Below, one piece after another: positions 17,522 to 27,206 of a stretch of 35,958 bases of DNA. The position numbers and the translations under genes are program-made. The stretch is taken from NCBI GenBank assembly GCA_020440705.1, contig JAGRNP010000029.1, positions 1 through 35,958 of the forward strand, read 5' to 3'. This stretch comes from a bacterium (GTDB lineage: Bacteria > Krumholzibacteriota > Krumholzibacteriia > LZORAL124-64-63). Position 1 is the first letter of the stretch. Each line of letters starts with the position of its first letter. The notes under the pieces were generated by a model that had not been told where the DNA came from, searched no databases, and was given only the letters and a program-made list of their open reading frames with translations.

Positions 17522-18421
17522 TCAGGCCTCGTCTTCCGGCATGGGTCTGACCGGGATGACCACCCCCGCGGCGTGTTTCTCCAGCAGGTTCTTGTCGGTC
17601 TCCTCGGCAAAACTGACCGGGTAGTTTCCCGTGAAGCAGGCCTCGCAGTAGAGGTCCCCCTCGCCCGCGGCCTCGAGCAGCCCGGGCAGCGAGAGATAGG
17701 CCAGGGAATCGACCCGGAGATAGGTCGCGATTTCGTCGACGGTGTGGCTCGAGGCGATCAGCTCGTTGCGCACGGGCGTGTCGATCCCGTAGAAGCACGG
17801 GTTCGTGACCGGGGGCGACGCGATGCGCAGGTGCACCTCTTTCGCCCCGGCCTGCCGGATGAGCTTGACGAGCTTCCGCATGGTGGTGCCGCGGACGATG
17901 CTGTCATCGACCACGACGACCCGCTTGCCGTCGAGCACCTCGGCAACCGGGTTGAACTTGATGCGCACCGACATGTCGCGGACCTTCTGGGCCGGCGAGA
18001 TGAAGGTGCGACCCACGTAGTGGTTCCGGATGAGCGCCAGCTCGAAGGGCAGCCCCGTGGCCCTGGCGAAGCCGAGGGCCGCGGTGTTCGAGCTGTCGGG
18101 CACGGCGCAGACGAGGTCGGCGTCGGCCGGCGCATCCCGGCCGAGGATCTCGCCGCTGCGCCGCCGGGCGCTCTCGACGTTGCGGCCGAAGACGACGCTG
18201 TCCGGCCGCGAGAAATAGACGTGTTCGAAGACGCAGCGCTTCTGCGGCGCGGCCACGGGCAGCCGGCGGCTCGAAAGCTCGCCGAGGCCCAGCACGACCA
18301 TCTCGCCGGGCTCGATGTCGCGCAGGTGCTCGGCGCCGATGAGGTGGAACGCCCCTCGCTCGGACGCGACGACGTGCGTCTTGTCGCTCATCAGCCCGAG
18401 GCAGAGCGGCCGGAAGCCGTG
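17522..18421 (-). CDS. purF: purF 3' part (amidophosphoribosyltransferase, PRTase domain), displaced by a frameshift
   Basis: The C-terminal 299 residues of glutamine PRPP amidotransferase, the first step of de novo purine synthesis, beginning at HGFRPLCLG. The PRPP-binding loop is VVVVDDSIVRGTT. Four cysteines lie in the positions of the B. subtilis-type [4Fe-4S] cluster: KRCVFEHVYFSRPDS, NPCFYGID and YCEACFTGNYP. This part reads in another frame than the glutaminase half at 18391-18972. Restoring one C in the CCC run at 18421-18423 (minus strand) joins them as VRDP-HGFRP, the normal family sequence, giving a 483-residue protein. If the break is real, translation might restart at ATG 18391 (MSDKTH), but the enzyme would lack its ammonia source. 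The radical SAM gene follows 47 bp downstream. Confidence 0.87.
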   Translation of the reverse strand, partial: HGFRPLCLGLMSDKTHVVASERGAFHLIGAEHLRDIEPGEMVVLGLGELSSRRLPVAAPQKRCVFEHVYFSRPDSVVFGRNVESARRRSGEILGRDAPADADLVCAVPDSSNTAALGFARATGLPFELALIRNHYVGRTFISPAQKVRDMSVRIKFNPVAEVLDGKRVVVVDDSIVRGTTMRKLVKLIRQAGAKEVHLRIASPPVTNPCFYGIDTPVRNELIASSHTVDEIATYLRVDSLAYLSLPGLLEAAGEGDLYCEACFTGNYPVSFAEETDKNLLEKHAAGVVIPVRPMPEDEA

Positions 18422-18972
18422 GGATCGCGCACGGCGACCAGCTTGTCCCGGGTCAGGAGCACCAGGCTGTAGGCGCCCTTGACGCGGGGCAGCAGGTCGA
18501 GCAGCGCGTCCTCGACGTCGTCGTCGGCGTTGCGCGCCAGCATGTGCAGGATCACCTCGGTGTCGCTCGTCGTGGAGAAGATCGACCCCTGCAGCTCCAT
18601 CTCGCGCCGCAGTTCGTGGGCGTTCACGAGGTTGCCGTTGTGGGCGATGCTCACCATGCCCCGGTGCGAGGCCACCTGCAGGGGCTGCGCGTTGAGGATG
18701 TGGCTCGAGCCGCTGGTGCTGTAGCGCACGTGGCCGATGGCGTAGGTGCCGGTCAGGCCGCGGGTGGTCTCCTCGTCGAAGACCTCGGCGACCAGGCCCA
18801 TGCGCTTGTGGGTCACGAGGCGGTGGCCGTCGGCCACGCTGATGCCCGCGCTCTCCTGGCCCCGGTGCTGCAGGGCGTGCAGGGCCAGGCTGGCCAGCTC
18901 GGCCGCCGCCTCGACGCCGGCGATGCCCACGACGCCGCATTCCTCGCGCCAGTGACGTTCTTCCAGGCCCAT
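18391..18972 (-). CDS. purF: purF 5' part (glutaminase domain), truncated by a frameshift
   Basis: The N-terminal nucleophile glutaminase half of PurF. ECGVVGIAG carries the catalytic cysteine (Cys12, exposed after propeptide removal), followed by ALQHRGQESAGI, GHVRYSTSGSS, AHNGNLVNA and STTSDTEVI. The start is ATG 18972, with GGAGG 5 nt upstream. Homology runs to VAVRDP at 18421. The frame then adds the unrelated TASGRSASG and stops at 18391, because one C is missing from a short C run. All catalytic residues seen are intact, which favours a sequencing or assembly error over decay. A 104-bp gap upstream separates it from the 199-aa gene and shows no clear promoter. Confidence 0.87.
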   Translation of the reverse strand: MGLEERHWREECGVVGIAGVEAAAELASLALHALQHRGQESAGISVADGHRLVTHKRMGLVAEVFDEETTRGLTGTYAIGHVRYSTSGSSHILNAQPLQVASHRGMVSIAHNGNLVNAHELRREMELQGSIFSTTSDTEVILHMLARNADDDVEDALLDLLPRVKGAYSLVLLTRDKLVAVRDPTASGRSASG

Positions 18973-19076
18973 GGATCCTCCGTTCGGGGCGCGGGCCCCA
19001 ACTTTCCACGCAGCGCGTCGACGCGGACCACGTGTCTCTGCCAATGAAACCGCGCGCCGGCTCCGTCGCCAGCGCG

Positions 19077-19676
19077 TCAGCCGCGGGCGGCCAGCCGCCA
19101 GCTCTCCATGTGGGGGTTGATGAGCAACCCCTGTTTGCGGTGGCGCGCCACGGCCAATGCGGTGCCCAGTTCGGCCGCCTCTTCCGCGCCGGCGCGCAGC
19201 ACCAGCCGCCAGAGCACGCCGCTCAGCACGGGGCCGTCCTGGCCGAAGGCGAAGCCCACCACGTCGAAGGGTGTGCAGCCGGCCGGGACCGCGCCGCCCA
19301 GCAGGGCCCCGTAGAGACCGGCGGCGTCGGCGGCCAGCGCGTCCAGGTCGGTCCATTCCACCGCGCCGGGCCAGCCGGCCGCCAGCGCCGCGCCGGGCCC
19401 GGTGCTGTCCGACCAGTCGTCGGACGACGGACCCCGGAAGATCCCGAAGTGGTGCTTGTTCGGATTGAAGAAGCGCCCGGTGTCCAGCAGCCGCGCGGCA
19501 TCCCACCCGGCGGGCGCGCCCCAGAAGGTGTGCACCTCGCAGCGGAACAGGTTCTCCAGGCGGTCGCCGCCCTCGAGGCGGTCGCGCATCACCAGCAGCG
19601 CCGAGGCGGCGTGCAGGTCGACCCCCTTGTGGGCCGTCAGCAGCGTGGTCTGGGTGCGGCTCGCGACGTCGTTCAT
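19077..19676 (-). CDS. uncharacterised 199-residue protein between purL and purF
   Basis: I do not recognise the family. The protein is soluble, with no signal peptide or membrane segment. It starts MNDVASRTQTTLLTAHKGVD, has a segment LFRCEVHTFWG and a conserved-looking GRFFNPNKHHFGIFRG (about 67-82), and ends with LLINPHMESWRLA. The start is ATG 19676, with AAAGGA 6 nt upstream. It lies 58 bp after the purL::purQ stop and 104 bp before purF, in the same direction, which suggests a role tied to purine synthesis. The neighbouring PurL is of the small type that normally needs a PurS subunit, which is not otherwise seen here, so a PurS-like or regulatory role is a weak possibility. Base composition and codon use match the flanking genes. 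Confidence 0.72.
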   Translation of the reverse strand: MNDVASRTQTTLLTAHKGVDLHAASALLVMRDRLEGGDRLENLFRCEVHTFWGAPAGWDAARLLDTGRFFNPNKHHFGIFRGPSSDDWSDSTGPGAALAAGWPGAVEWTDLDALAADAAGLYGALLGGAVPAGCTPFDVVGFAFGQDGPVLSGVLWRLVLRAGAEEAAELGTALAVARHRKQGLLINPHMESWRLAARG

Positions 19677-19734
19677 GGCGTCCTTTCGGGTCCGCGGGGC
19701 CCGCCGGCCCCCGCTCCGCTCCGGTTCGGTCCCA

Positions 19735-20898
19735 TCAGCACATCTCCACCAGGCGGCGCAGCAGGAACGCGCCCGGCCCGGGATCCTCGAGGGTGGCGAA
19801 GTCGCCGGCCGCCGCCAGGCGCGCCCGCCCCCACGCGTGGGGCAGGTCCTCGGGGACCTGGCGCAGCTGGGCCGCGCGCTCGGGGTGCGGCATCATGGCC
19901 AGCACGTTGCCCCGGCGGTTGGTCAGCCCGGCGGTGTCGAGCAGGGCCCCGTTGGGATTCCCCGCCGCCGCGGTCGTGCGCCCGCCCAGGGGGGCGTAGG
20001 TGAGGGCCACGTGCCCCTCGGCGGCCAGCCGCGCGAAGAAGGCCGGATCCTCGTGGGTGAAGCGGCCCTCGGCGTGGGCCATGGGCACCGGGAAGGTGCC
20101 GGTCAGCCCCTCGACGAAGGGCGAGCGGCAGCGCGGATCGACCTGCAGGGCCACCCAGCGCGAGTGGTAGCCGGTGCGGCCGTCGGCGCGGTTGCCGGCC
20201 AGGGCCACCTCGACGGCGCCGGGCTCGAGGCCGGGAACCAGCCCCGCCTCGACCAGCACCTGGCAGCCGTTGCAGATGCCCAGGATGGGCTTGCCCGCCG
20301 CGGCCGCCTCGAGCAGCACCCGCAGCAGCGGGTCCTTGGCCGCCACCGCGCCGGCGCGCACGCGGTCCTGGTACGAGAAGCCGCCGGGCACGAGGAAGCC
20401 GTCGAAGGCGGCCAGTTCGTCCGGGCTGCGGGTCCAGCGGAAGATCTCGGCGCGGGCGCCGTGGACCCCGAGCAGCCGGGCCGACTCGTCCTCGCAGTTC
20501 AGGCCCGGCAGCTGCAGCACCGCGATGCGCGGGGCCGCGCCGCTGCCGGTCATCACGCGGAACGGTGCGGGGTCCTGTTCGGCGGGAGCGTCGGCGGCGG
20601 CGGTCGCGGCGGCGGGTCCGGGCACGGCCGCGGCGCCCTTCTCCCCGGCCAGCAGCCGCGGCAGGGCCGTCTGCCAGCTGTGCGCGGCCGCGGTCATGTC
20701 CAGGCGGGCCACCGGGGCGCCGTCGGCGTCGACGACCGCGATCTCCGGCTGCGCGACCACCTCGCCCAGGGGCCACCAGTCGGCGCCGAGCCGATCGAGG
20801 ATCGCCGCGGCGGCGTCCGCGTCGTCCGGTCGCACCGTCACGACGAAGCCGCCGTTCTCGTTGAAGAGGAACTCGCGCCGGCTGAGCGCCCCGGTCGG
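19735..20898 (-). CDS. purL: purL 3' part fused to PurQ glutaminase domain, displaced by a frameshift
   Basis: 388 codons continuing PurL in a shifted frame from PTGALSRREFLFNENGGF. The last PurL residues are followed by an Ala/Pro-rich linker (AAAVPGPAAATAAADAPAEQ). Then comes a ~265-residue class I glutamine amidotransferase equal to PurQ: QLPGLNCEDESARLL, LVPGGFSYQDRVRAG, the nucleophile elbow LGICNGCQVLVEAG, and MPHPER with catalytic His and Glu. It supplies ammonia for FGAR to FGAM conversion. There is no stop between the PurL and PurQ parts, so it is a fusion. An internal ATG (MTGSGAAPRIAV) could start a separate PurQ but has no clear ribosome-binding site. Removing one C from the CCC run at 20897-20899 restores VRLPTGALS. 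Confidence 0.87.
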   Translation of the reverse strand, partial: PTGALSRREFLFNENGGFVVTVRPDDADAAAAILDRLGADWWPLGEVVAQPEIAVVDADGAPVARLDMTAAAHSWQTALPRLLAGEKGAAAVPGPAAATAAADAPAEQDPAPFRVMTGSGAAPRIAVLQLPGLNCEDESARLLGVHGARAEIFRWTRSPDELAAFDGFLVPGGFSYQDRVRAGAVAAKDPLLRVLLEAAAAGKPILGICNGCQVLVEAGLVPGLEPGAVEVALAGNRADGRTGYHSRWVALQVDPRCRSPFVEGLTGTFPVPMAHAEGRFTHEDPAFFARLAAEGHVALTYAPLGGRTTAAAGNPNGALLDTAGLTNRRGNVLAMMPHPERAAQLRQVPEDLPHAWGRARLAAAGDFATLEDPGPGAFLLRRLVEMC

Positions 20899-23038
20899 GC
20901 AGGCGCACCGCGGCGCCGGCCAGACGCCCCGCCTCCAGGCCCATGGCCATCTCGGCCAGGCACAGGGCCAGGCCCCCGTCGCCGATGTCGTGGGCCGCGG
21001 TGACCAGGCCCGCCGCCACCATCTCGATGACGGCCCGGATCTCGGCCCGCGCCGCGTCGAAGTCGAGCGGCGGCACCGCCGGCCGGCCCGCCGCGAAGCC
21101 GGCGGACGCGTAGAGCGAGCCCCCCGTCTCGGCACCGCGGCGTCCGATCAGCAGCAGGCGGTCGCCCGGCGTCTTGAAGCGCTGGCTGCGGCAGCGGGTG
21201 TAGTCGTCGACGATGGCCACGCAGCCCACGATGGGCGACGGAGCCACGCTGCGGCCGGTGCTGCTCTGGTTGTAGAAGCTCACGTTGCCCGAGATCACCG
21301 GCAGCGGCGCCCCCGGCTCGGCGTAGCAGCCCACGCCCCGGCAGGCGTCGCCGACGCCGCGCACGGCCTCGGTGAACTCCCAGAAGCTCTCGGGCACCTC
21401 GGGATTGCCGAAGTTGAGGCAGTCGGTGATCGCGGCCGGCCGGCCGCCCACGCAGGCCACGTTGCGGCAGGCCTCGAGCACCGCGCTCGCGCCGGCGGTC
21501 CAGGGGTCGGCCAGGCCGAGCAGCGGATTGCCGTCGGCGGTCATGGCCACGGCCCGGCGGCTGCCGGGCACCGGCGCCACCACGCCCGCGTCGGCCTCGC
21601 CCGGCCGGATGATCGTGTTCGCCTGCACCTCCGGATCGTAGTGCCGGAAGATCGCCTCGCGGCTGGCCACGTTGGGGTGCGCCATGAGCTGCAGCCACTC
21701 GTCGCCGATGGCCGCCTCCGGACCCTCCGGCAGGCGCGCGTCGGCCGGCACCTCGGGCCGCTCGGGCGCGCGCGCCCGGCGGTCGTAGCGGATGCCCTCG
21801 GTGATGGTGGCGATGGGCGCGTCGGCCAGGATGCGGTCGCCCCAGCGCAGCACGTACTGCCGCTCGGTCGTGACCTTGCCGATGCGGGTGGCGCAGGCGC
21901 CGGCGTAGAGCTTCGGCAGGGCGAAGTCCTCGTTGTAGATCTTCAGGACCTTGGCGGTCAGGCGCGCGGGCACGGCCAATCCGTAGCGCTCCTGCGTCTC
22001 GGAGCAGGCGCACACCCGGGCCGGCAGGTCGGCGATCTGGTGCACCTTCTGCACGTCGACGTCGCAGCCGAAGCCGCCCGCGTCGGCCAGTTCGCTGGTG
22101 ACGCACGACACGCCGCCGGCGCCGAGGTCCTTGAAGCCGATGGTCACGCCCTCGGCCCGGGCCATCTCGAGCACGGCCCTGTTGGCCACGGTGAGGATGC
22201 GCTTGAGGAACGGGTCGGGCGTCTGCACCGAGCCCTTGTTCTCCATGGCCTGCTCGGCGTCGAGCGTGGCCGAGGCGAACGCCGCCCCGCCCATGCCCGA
22301 CCAGTCGGTGGGCTTGCCCACGAGGATCAGGTCGTAGGGTTCGTCCTTGGCACAGGAAGGCACCGCGCTGTGGGTGATGTGCTCGTGCTCGACCAGGCCC
22401 ACGGCCACCACGTTCACCAGGCAGTTCTCGTTGAAGCTCGGGTGGAAGTAGACGTCGCCCCCGAGGTTGGGCACGCCGATGGCGTTGCCGTACTGCCAGA
22501 TGCCGTCGACCACCTGGCGCGCGATGTCCACGCGGTGCCCGGCCTCGTGGTCGTCCGGGCCTTCGGGCGCGGGCCAGCCGAAGCGCAGCGGGTCCAGGGT
22601 GGCGATGACCTGCCCGCCCATGCAGTACACGTCGCGCACGATGCCGCCGATGCCCGTCGCCGCGCCCTCGACGGGCATGACCTGGCTGGGGTGGTTGTGG
22701 CTCTCGTGGGCGAAGATGATGCCGTAGTTCCTGCCGTCGATCTCGCCGAAGTCGACCACGCCGGCGTCCTCGACCGGCCCGACGACGACGTTGGCGCCGG
22801 TGGTGGGCAGGTTCGCCTTCAGATGCGGGCGGCTGCTCTTGTAGGAGCAGTGCTCGCTCCACATGGTGTCGAAGAGGGTCATCTCGGTCAGGGTGGGATC
22901 GCGGCCGAGCAACTCGGCCACCTTGCGCGCTTCGCCCGGGGCCAGGGTCAGACCGTGCTCGCGCAGGTACGCGGCCAGCCCCGCGTCGTCATGATCGCCG
23001 ACGGCGATCGGGGCGAAGCTTTCGTCTCTGGAATCCAC
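20897..23038 (-). CDS. purL: purL 5' part (phosphoribosylformylglycinamidine synthase, small-PurL type)
   Basis: 714 codons of the synthase. The N-terminus begins with the linker domain of small PurL: LLGRDPTLTEMTLFDTMWSE, then HCSYKSSR. It continues with FAHESHNHPSQV, GATGIGGIVRD-type loops, KDLGAGGVSC and a second ATPase repeat (AHDIGDGGLALCLAEMA). Family role: ATP-dependent amidation of FGAR using ammonia from PurQ. There is no PurS-like N-terminal domain. The start is GTG 23038, with AAGGAG 5 nt upstream. After 20897 the frame stays open to 19673, but what it encodes there is Arg/Gly/Pro-rich and lacks the expected motifs, while the next frame carries them. A one-base insertion is therefore the simplest reading. 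It lies 27 bp after purB. Confidence 0.9.
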
Positions 23039-23065
23039 ACCGTCTCCTTGGATGGGAGCCTCCGC

Positions 23066-24370
<1,305 letters not shown>

Positions 24371-24449
24371 CGACGAAGCCCTGCCTTTCCGGTAGGGTTG
24401 ACGGATCCGGCCGGAGAGGCCGGGGAGGCGGGGAAAGACCCCCACGACG

Positions 24450-24469
24450 GGAATTCCCGGGGGAATTCC
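24450..24469. promoter_or_regulatory. inverted repeat in the purB leader, candidate operator
   Basis: GGAATTCCC-GG-GGGAATTCC: perfect 9-bp arms with a 2-bp spacer, 80 bp before the purB start and downstream of its predicted -10. The position suits a repressor of the purine string. It does not look like the E. coli PurR box (ACGCAAACGTTTGCGT) or the B. subtilis PurBox. Confidence 0.45.
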
Positions 24470-24506
24470 GGCGGGTCCGACGCCGTCTCGCACCGTGTAA
24501 AGCGGA

Positions 24507-24536
24507 AAGCTAACGCCTGACCGCCGGAGCGGTCAA
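24507..24536 (-). promoter_or_regulatory. putative promoter for the purB-purL-purF string
   Basis: Minus-strand TTGACC (24536-24531) and TAGCTT (24512-24507) are separated by 18 nt. The -35 is part of a 7-bp inverted repeat (TGACCGC-4-GCGGTCA, 24518-24535), which could itself bind a regulator. The leader to purB would be about 130 nt. Confidence 0.38.
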
Positions 24537-24610
24537 GGAGCGTTCGGCCCGAATGCCGTCGAACGCGTCTTTTCAGCCGGAGCGGGGGTGCCACGCGGGA
24601 CGTCCGGCCC

Positions 24611-24616
24611 TACCTT
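24611..24616 (+). promoter_or_regulatory. putative -10 element for the MATE gene
   Basis: TACCTT lies 50 nt before the proposed TTG start, the same distance as TATCCT before the rhomboid gene. No consensus -35 is seen at 16-18 nt. Confidence 0.25.
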
Positions 24617-24666
24617 GGACCGGATTCCGCGGCCGACCGTCGCCACCCCAACCGCCGGAGACCCCA

Positions 24667-26067
24667 TTGAGCACCGCCCAGCAGGACCTGACCACGGCCC
24701 CCATCCCCGTGCTGATCCGGCGCCTGGCCATCCCGGCCTCGATCGCGTTCCTCTTCAACACCATGTACAACGTGGTCGACACCTTCTGGGCCGGGAGGCT
24801 CTCCACAACGGCGCTCGCGGCGCTCTCCCTCTCGTTCCCGGTGTTCTTCGTGCTGCTGGCCATGGGCTCGGGCTTCTCGACCGGAGTGACGGCCCTGGTC
24901 GGCAACGCCCTGGGCGCCGACCGCCGCCGCGACGCCGCCCGCATCGCGAGCCAGGGCCTGCTGACGAGCACCGGCGTGGCGGTGGTGGTCATGACGGCGG
25001 GCTTCCTCGCCGTCGAGCCGCTCTTCCGGCTGCTCGGCGCCGACGGCGAATACCTCGCCATCTGCCTCGCCTACATGCAGACGATCCTGCTGGGCGCCTT
25101 CCTCCCCCTGACCTCGTTCATGCTCAACGGCATCCTCAACGCCCAGGGCGACATGGTCACCTACCGCAACTTCCTGATCGGCGCGACGGTGCTCAACCTC
25201 GTCCTGGACCCCTGGTTCATGTTCGGCGGCCTGGGCCTGCCGGCCATGGGGATCCGCGGCGTGGCGGTGGCCACCCTCGTGGCCCAGGCGGGCGGCATCG
25301 TCTACGTGGGTCGCCGGGCGTGGGCGACGGGCCTGCTGCACCGCAGCGAGGGCGCCATGTGGCGGCCCCACTGGCCCACCCTCAGGGACATCTTCACCCA
25401 GGGCGTGCCGGCCAGCCTGAACATGATGACCGTCGCCCTCGGCATCTTCATCATCACCTGGTTCCTGAGCCGCTTCAGCGAGAACGCCGTCGCGGCCTAC
25501 GGCGTGGCCACGCGCATCGAACAGCTCGTGCTGCTGCCCACCGTCGGCCTGAACGTGGCCACCATGTCGATCGTGGCCCAGAACAGCGGCGCCGGACGCT
25601 TCGGCCGCGTGCGCAGCACCGTGCGCACCGCCCTCGGCTACGGCGCGGTGGTCATGGTCTTCGGTTCGGCGCTGGTGTACTTCGGCAGCGACGCCCTGAT
25701 GGGCCTGTTCACCGACGATCCGGAGGTGATCGCCACCGGCGGGCACTACCTGCGCATCGCCGCCTTCGTGGAGTACGCCTACGTGCTGCTCTTCGTGAAC
25801 ACCTCGGCCCTGCAGGGCCTGAAGATGCCCGCCTTCGCCCTCTGGATCGGCCTGTTCCGCCAGATCGCCGCGCCTCCCCTCATCTTCTGGCTGCTGGCCC
25901 ACGTGCTCGGCTGGGGCCTGGACGGCATCTGGTGGGGCGTCTTCGGCACCACGTGGTCGGCCGCGATCATCGCCGTCTGGTACGCCCGCCGCCAGACCGA
26001 CCGCCTGGCCGCCCGTGAAGCCGAACTCGATGCCGTGCTGCGCGACCCGGCGGCGGCGGCCGAGTGA
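24667..26067 (+). CDS. MATE-family multidrug/metabolite efflux transporter
   Basis: 466 residues with about twelve membrane helices in two homologous halves. Landmarks are IPASIAFLFNTMYNVVDTFW at the first helix, FSTGVTALVGNALGADRRRDAARI, NGILNAQGDMVTYRNFLIGA, and in the second half GVPASLNMMTVALGIFIITW and AYGVATRIEQLVLLPTVGLN. MATE proteins expel cationic drugs, flavins or other compounds using Na+ or H+. TTG 24667 is taken as the start because CGGAG lies 6 nt upstream and the protein then begins STAQQDLTTAPIP, a normal MATE N-terminus. The ATG at 24553 would add 38 residues of atypical sequence and has no ribosome-binding site. It is divergent from purB. The substrate is unknown. Confidence 0.92.
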   Translation: MSTAQQDLTTAPIPVLIRRLAIPASIAFLFNTMYNVVDTFWAGRLSTTALAALSLSFPVFFVLLAMGSGFSTGVTALVGNALGADRRRDAARIASQGLLTSTGVAVVVMTAGFLAVEPLFRLLGADGEYLAICLAYMQTILLGAFLPLTSFMLNGILNAQGDMVTYRNFLIGATVLNLVLDPWFMFGGLGLPAMGIRGVAVATLVAQAGGIVYVGRRAWATGLLHRSEGAMWRPHWPTLRDIFTQGVPASLNMMTVALGIFIITWFLSRFSENAVAAYGVATRIEQLVLLPTVGLNVATMSIVAQNSGAGRFGRVRSTVRTALGYGAVVMVFGSALVYFGSDALMGLFTDDPEVIATGGHYLRIAAFVEYAYVLLFVNTSALQGLKMPAFALWIGLFRQIAAPPLIFWLLAHVLGWGLDGIWWGVFGTTWSAAIIAVWYARRQTDRLAAREAELDAVLRDPAAAAE

Positions 26068-26131
26068 CGCCGGCCCGCGCCGGTTTCGGACCCCGACGTT
26101 TTTTGCGCTCCCTCCCGGGCGCCGCACCGCT

Positions 26132-26137
26132 TATCTT
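26132..26137 (+). promoter_or_regulatory. putative -10 element for the eamA gene
   Basis: TATCTT lies 41 nt before the EamA start. A T-run and TTGCGC (26099-26108) lie 23 nt upstream, too far for an ordinary -35. The T-run follows the MATE gene but has no hairpin of its own. Confidence 0.3.
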
Positions 26138-26178
26138 GCGGCCGTCCCCCTGACCTGGCCCCGCGCCCGGACGTTCCG

Positions 26179-27090
26179 ATGACCGTTGTGCCGACACCCG
26201 CCGTGCGCGAGAAGCTCGACCGCTTCGGGCTGCTCAACCTGCTCGTGGTGTACTTCGTCTGGGGCAGCACCTACCTGGCGATCCGCGTGGCCGTGCGCGA
26301 GGGCGCCGGCTTCCCCCCGTTCACCATGGCGCTCATGCGGGTGGCCGCCGCCTCGGCCATCCTCCTGACCTGGGCCCGACTCCGGCGCGAGCGCCTGCGC
26401 CTCACCCGGTCCGAGTTCCTGCTGCTGCTGGGCAGCGGGATCCTGCTCTGGGTCGGCGGCAACGGCCTGGTGACCTGGGCCGAGATGCGGGCCGAGTCCG
26501 GCCTGGCGGCGCTGCTGGTGGCGGCCATGCCCATCTACGCCGAGGTCATCACCTCGGTGGCCGACCGGCGCCTGCCCACCTGGCGGATGACCGGTTCGAT
26601 CCTGCTGGGCTTCGCCGGCGTGGGCGTGCTGTCCTGGCCGACCCTGCAGCACGGCAACGTCGACGACGTGCTCGCCGTGGTGGCGCTGCTGCTGGCCCCG
26701 CTGTTCTGGTCCCTCGGCTCGATCTGGTTCCAGCGGCGCAAGCCCGACCTCTCGATCATGGCCATCTCGGGCTACCAGCAGCTGCTCGGCGGGCTCGGCT
26801 TCCTGGTCGTGGTGCTCGCCCGGCGCGAGCCGCTGCCCCATCCGACCGGAGACGCCTGGCTGGCCTGGACCTACCTCGTGCTGCTGGGCTCGGTCGTCGC
26901 CTTCACCGCCTACATGGTGACCCTGCGCCGCCTGCCCTACGGCGTCGTGATGACGTACGCCTACGTGAATCCGGTCATCGCCGTCTTCCTCGGCTGGCTC
27001 ATCCTGGGCGAGGCGGTCACCACGCCGACCCTCGCCGGGGCGGCCCTGGTCGTCGCCGGCGTGGCCGGCATCTTCAACAACCGGGCCTGA
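26179..27090 (+). CDS. EamA-domain (DMT superfamily) transporter
   Basis: 303 residues, ten predicted helices in two EamA repeats: LLVVYFVWGSTYLAIRVAVR at the first helix with the typical WGS motif, TWAEMRAESGLAALLVAAMP in repeat one, and YVNPVIAVFLGWLILGEAVT in repeat two. The sequence is closest in look to YedA-like exporters, which carry amino acids or metabolites across the inner membrane. ATG 26179 starts directly before the family N-terminus, but no clear ribosome-binding site is seen, so the mRNA may be unusual at its 5' end. It lies 111 bp after the MATE gene and 116 bp before the cytochrome cassette. The substrate is unknown. Confidence 0.9.
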   Translation: MTVVPTPAVREKLDRFGLLNLLVVYFVWGSTYLAIRVAVREGAGFPPFTMALMRVAAASAILLTWARLRRERLRLTRSEFLLLLGSGILLWVGGNGLVTWAEMRAESGLAALLVAAMPIYAEVITSVADRRLPTWRMTGSILLGFAGVGVLSWPTLQHGNVDDVLAVVALLLAPLFWSLGSIWFQRRKPDLSIMAISGYQQLLGGLGFLVVVLARREPLPHPTGDAWLAWTYLVLLGSVVAFTAYMVTLRRLPYGVVMTYAYVNPVIAVFLGWLILGEAVTTPTLAGAALVVAGVAGIFNNRA

Positions 27091-27097
27091 CGGGCGC

Positions 27098-27164
27098 GAA
27101 AACGATCCTCAGAATCTTTTTCGAAAATACGTTTTCTTGATTTCGCAACTCCTTGTGATACCGT
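27098..27164 (+). promoter_or_regulatory. A/T-rich promoter and dyad region for the cytochrome cassette
   Basis: TTGATT (27137-27142) and TACCGT (27159-27164) are spaced 16 nt, with the -10 lying 42 nt before the pentaheme gene. Immediately upstream are dyads GAAAA-TACG-TTTTC (27123-27136) and GAAAACG...CGTTTTC (27098-27104 with 27130-27136). Such A/T content is rare in this window and suggests a regulated promoter. No regulator is identified. Confidence 0.42.
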
Positions 27165-27206
27165 GGTCTTCGAGGGGAAGAGACCCGGAAATCAGAGGAG
27201 ACGACC

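Noticed and set aside
18415-18430. Programmed ribosomal frameshifting in purF
   Set aside because: There is no X-XXY-YYZ slippery heptamer, no rare-codon pause and no obvious hairpin. PurF is not known to use recoding, and a one-base run-length error explains it.
19673-20896. Continuation of the 5' purL frame to a stop overlapping the next start as ATGA
   Set aside because: The tidy overlap looks like coupling, but this stretch encodes Arg/Gly-rich sequence, while the neighbouring frame encodes the PurL end and all PurQ motifs.
27137-27150. FNR-type box before the cytochrome cassette
   Set aside because: Only the left half (TTGAT) matches; the right half reads CAACT instead of ATCAA.
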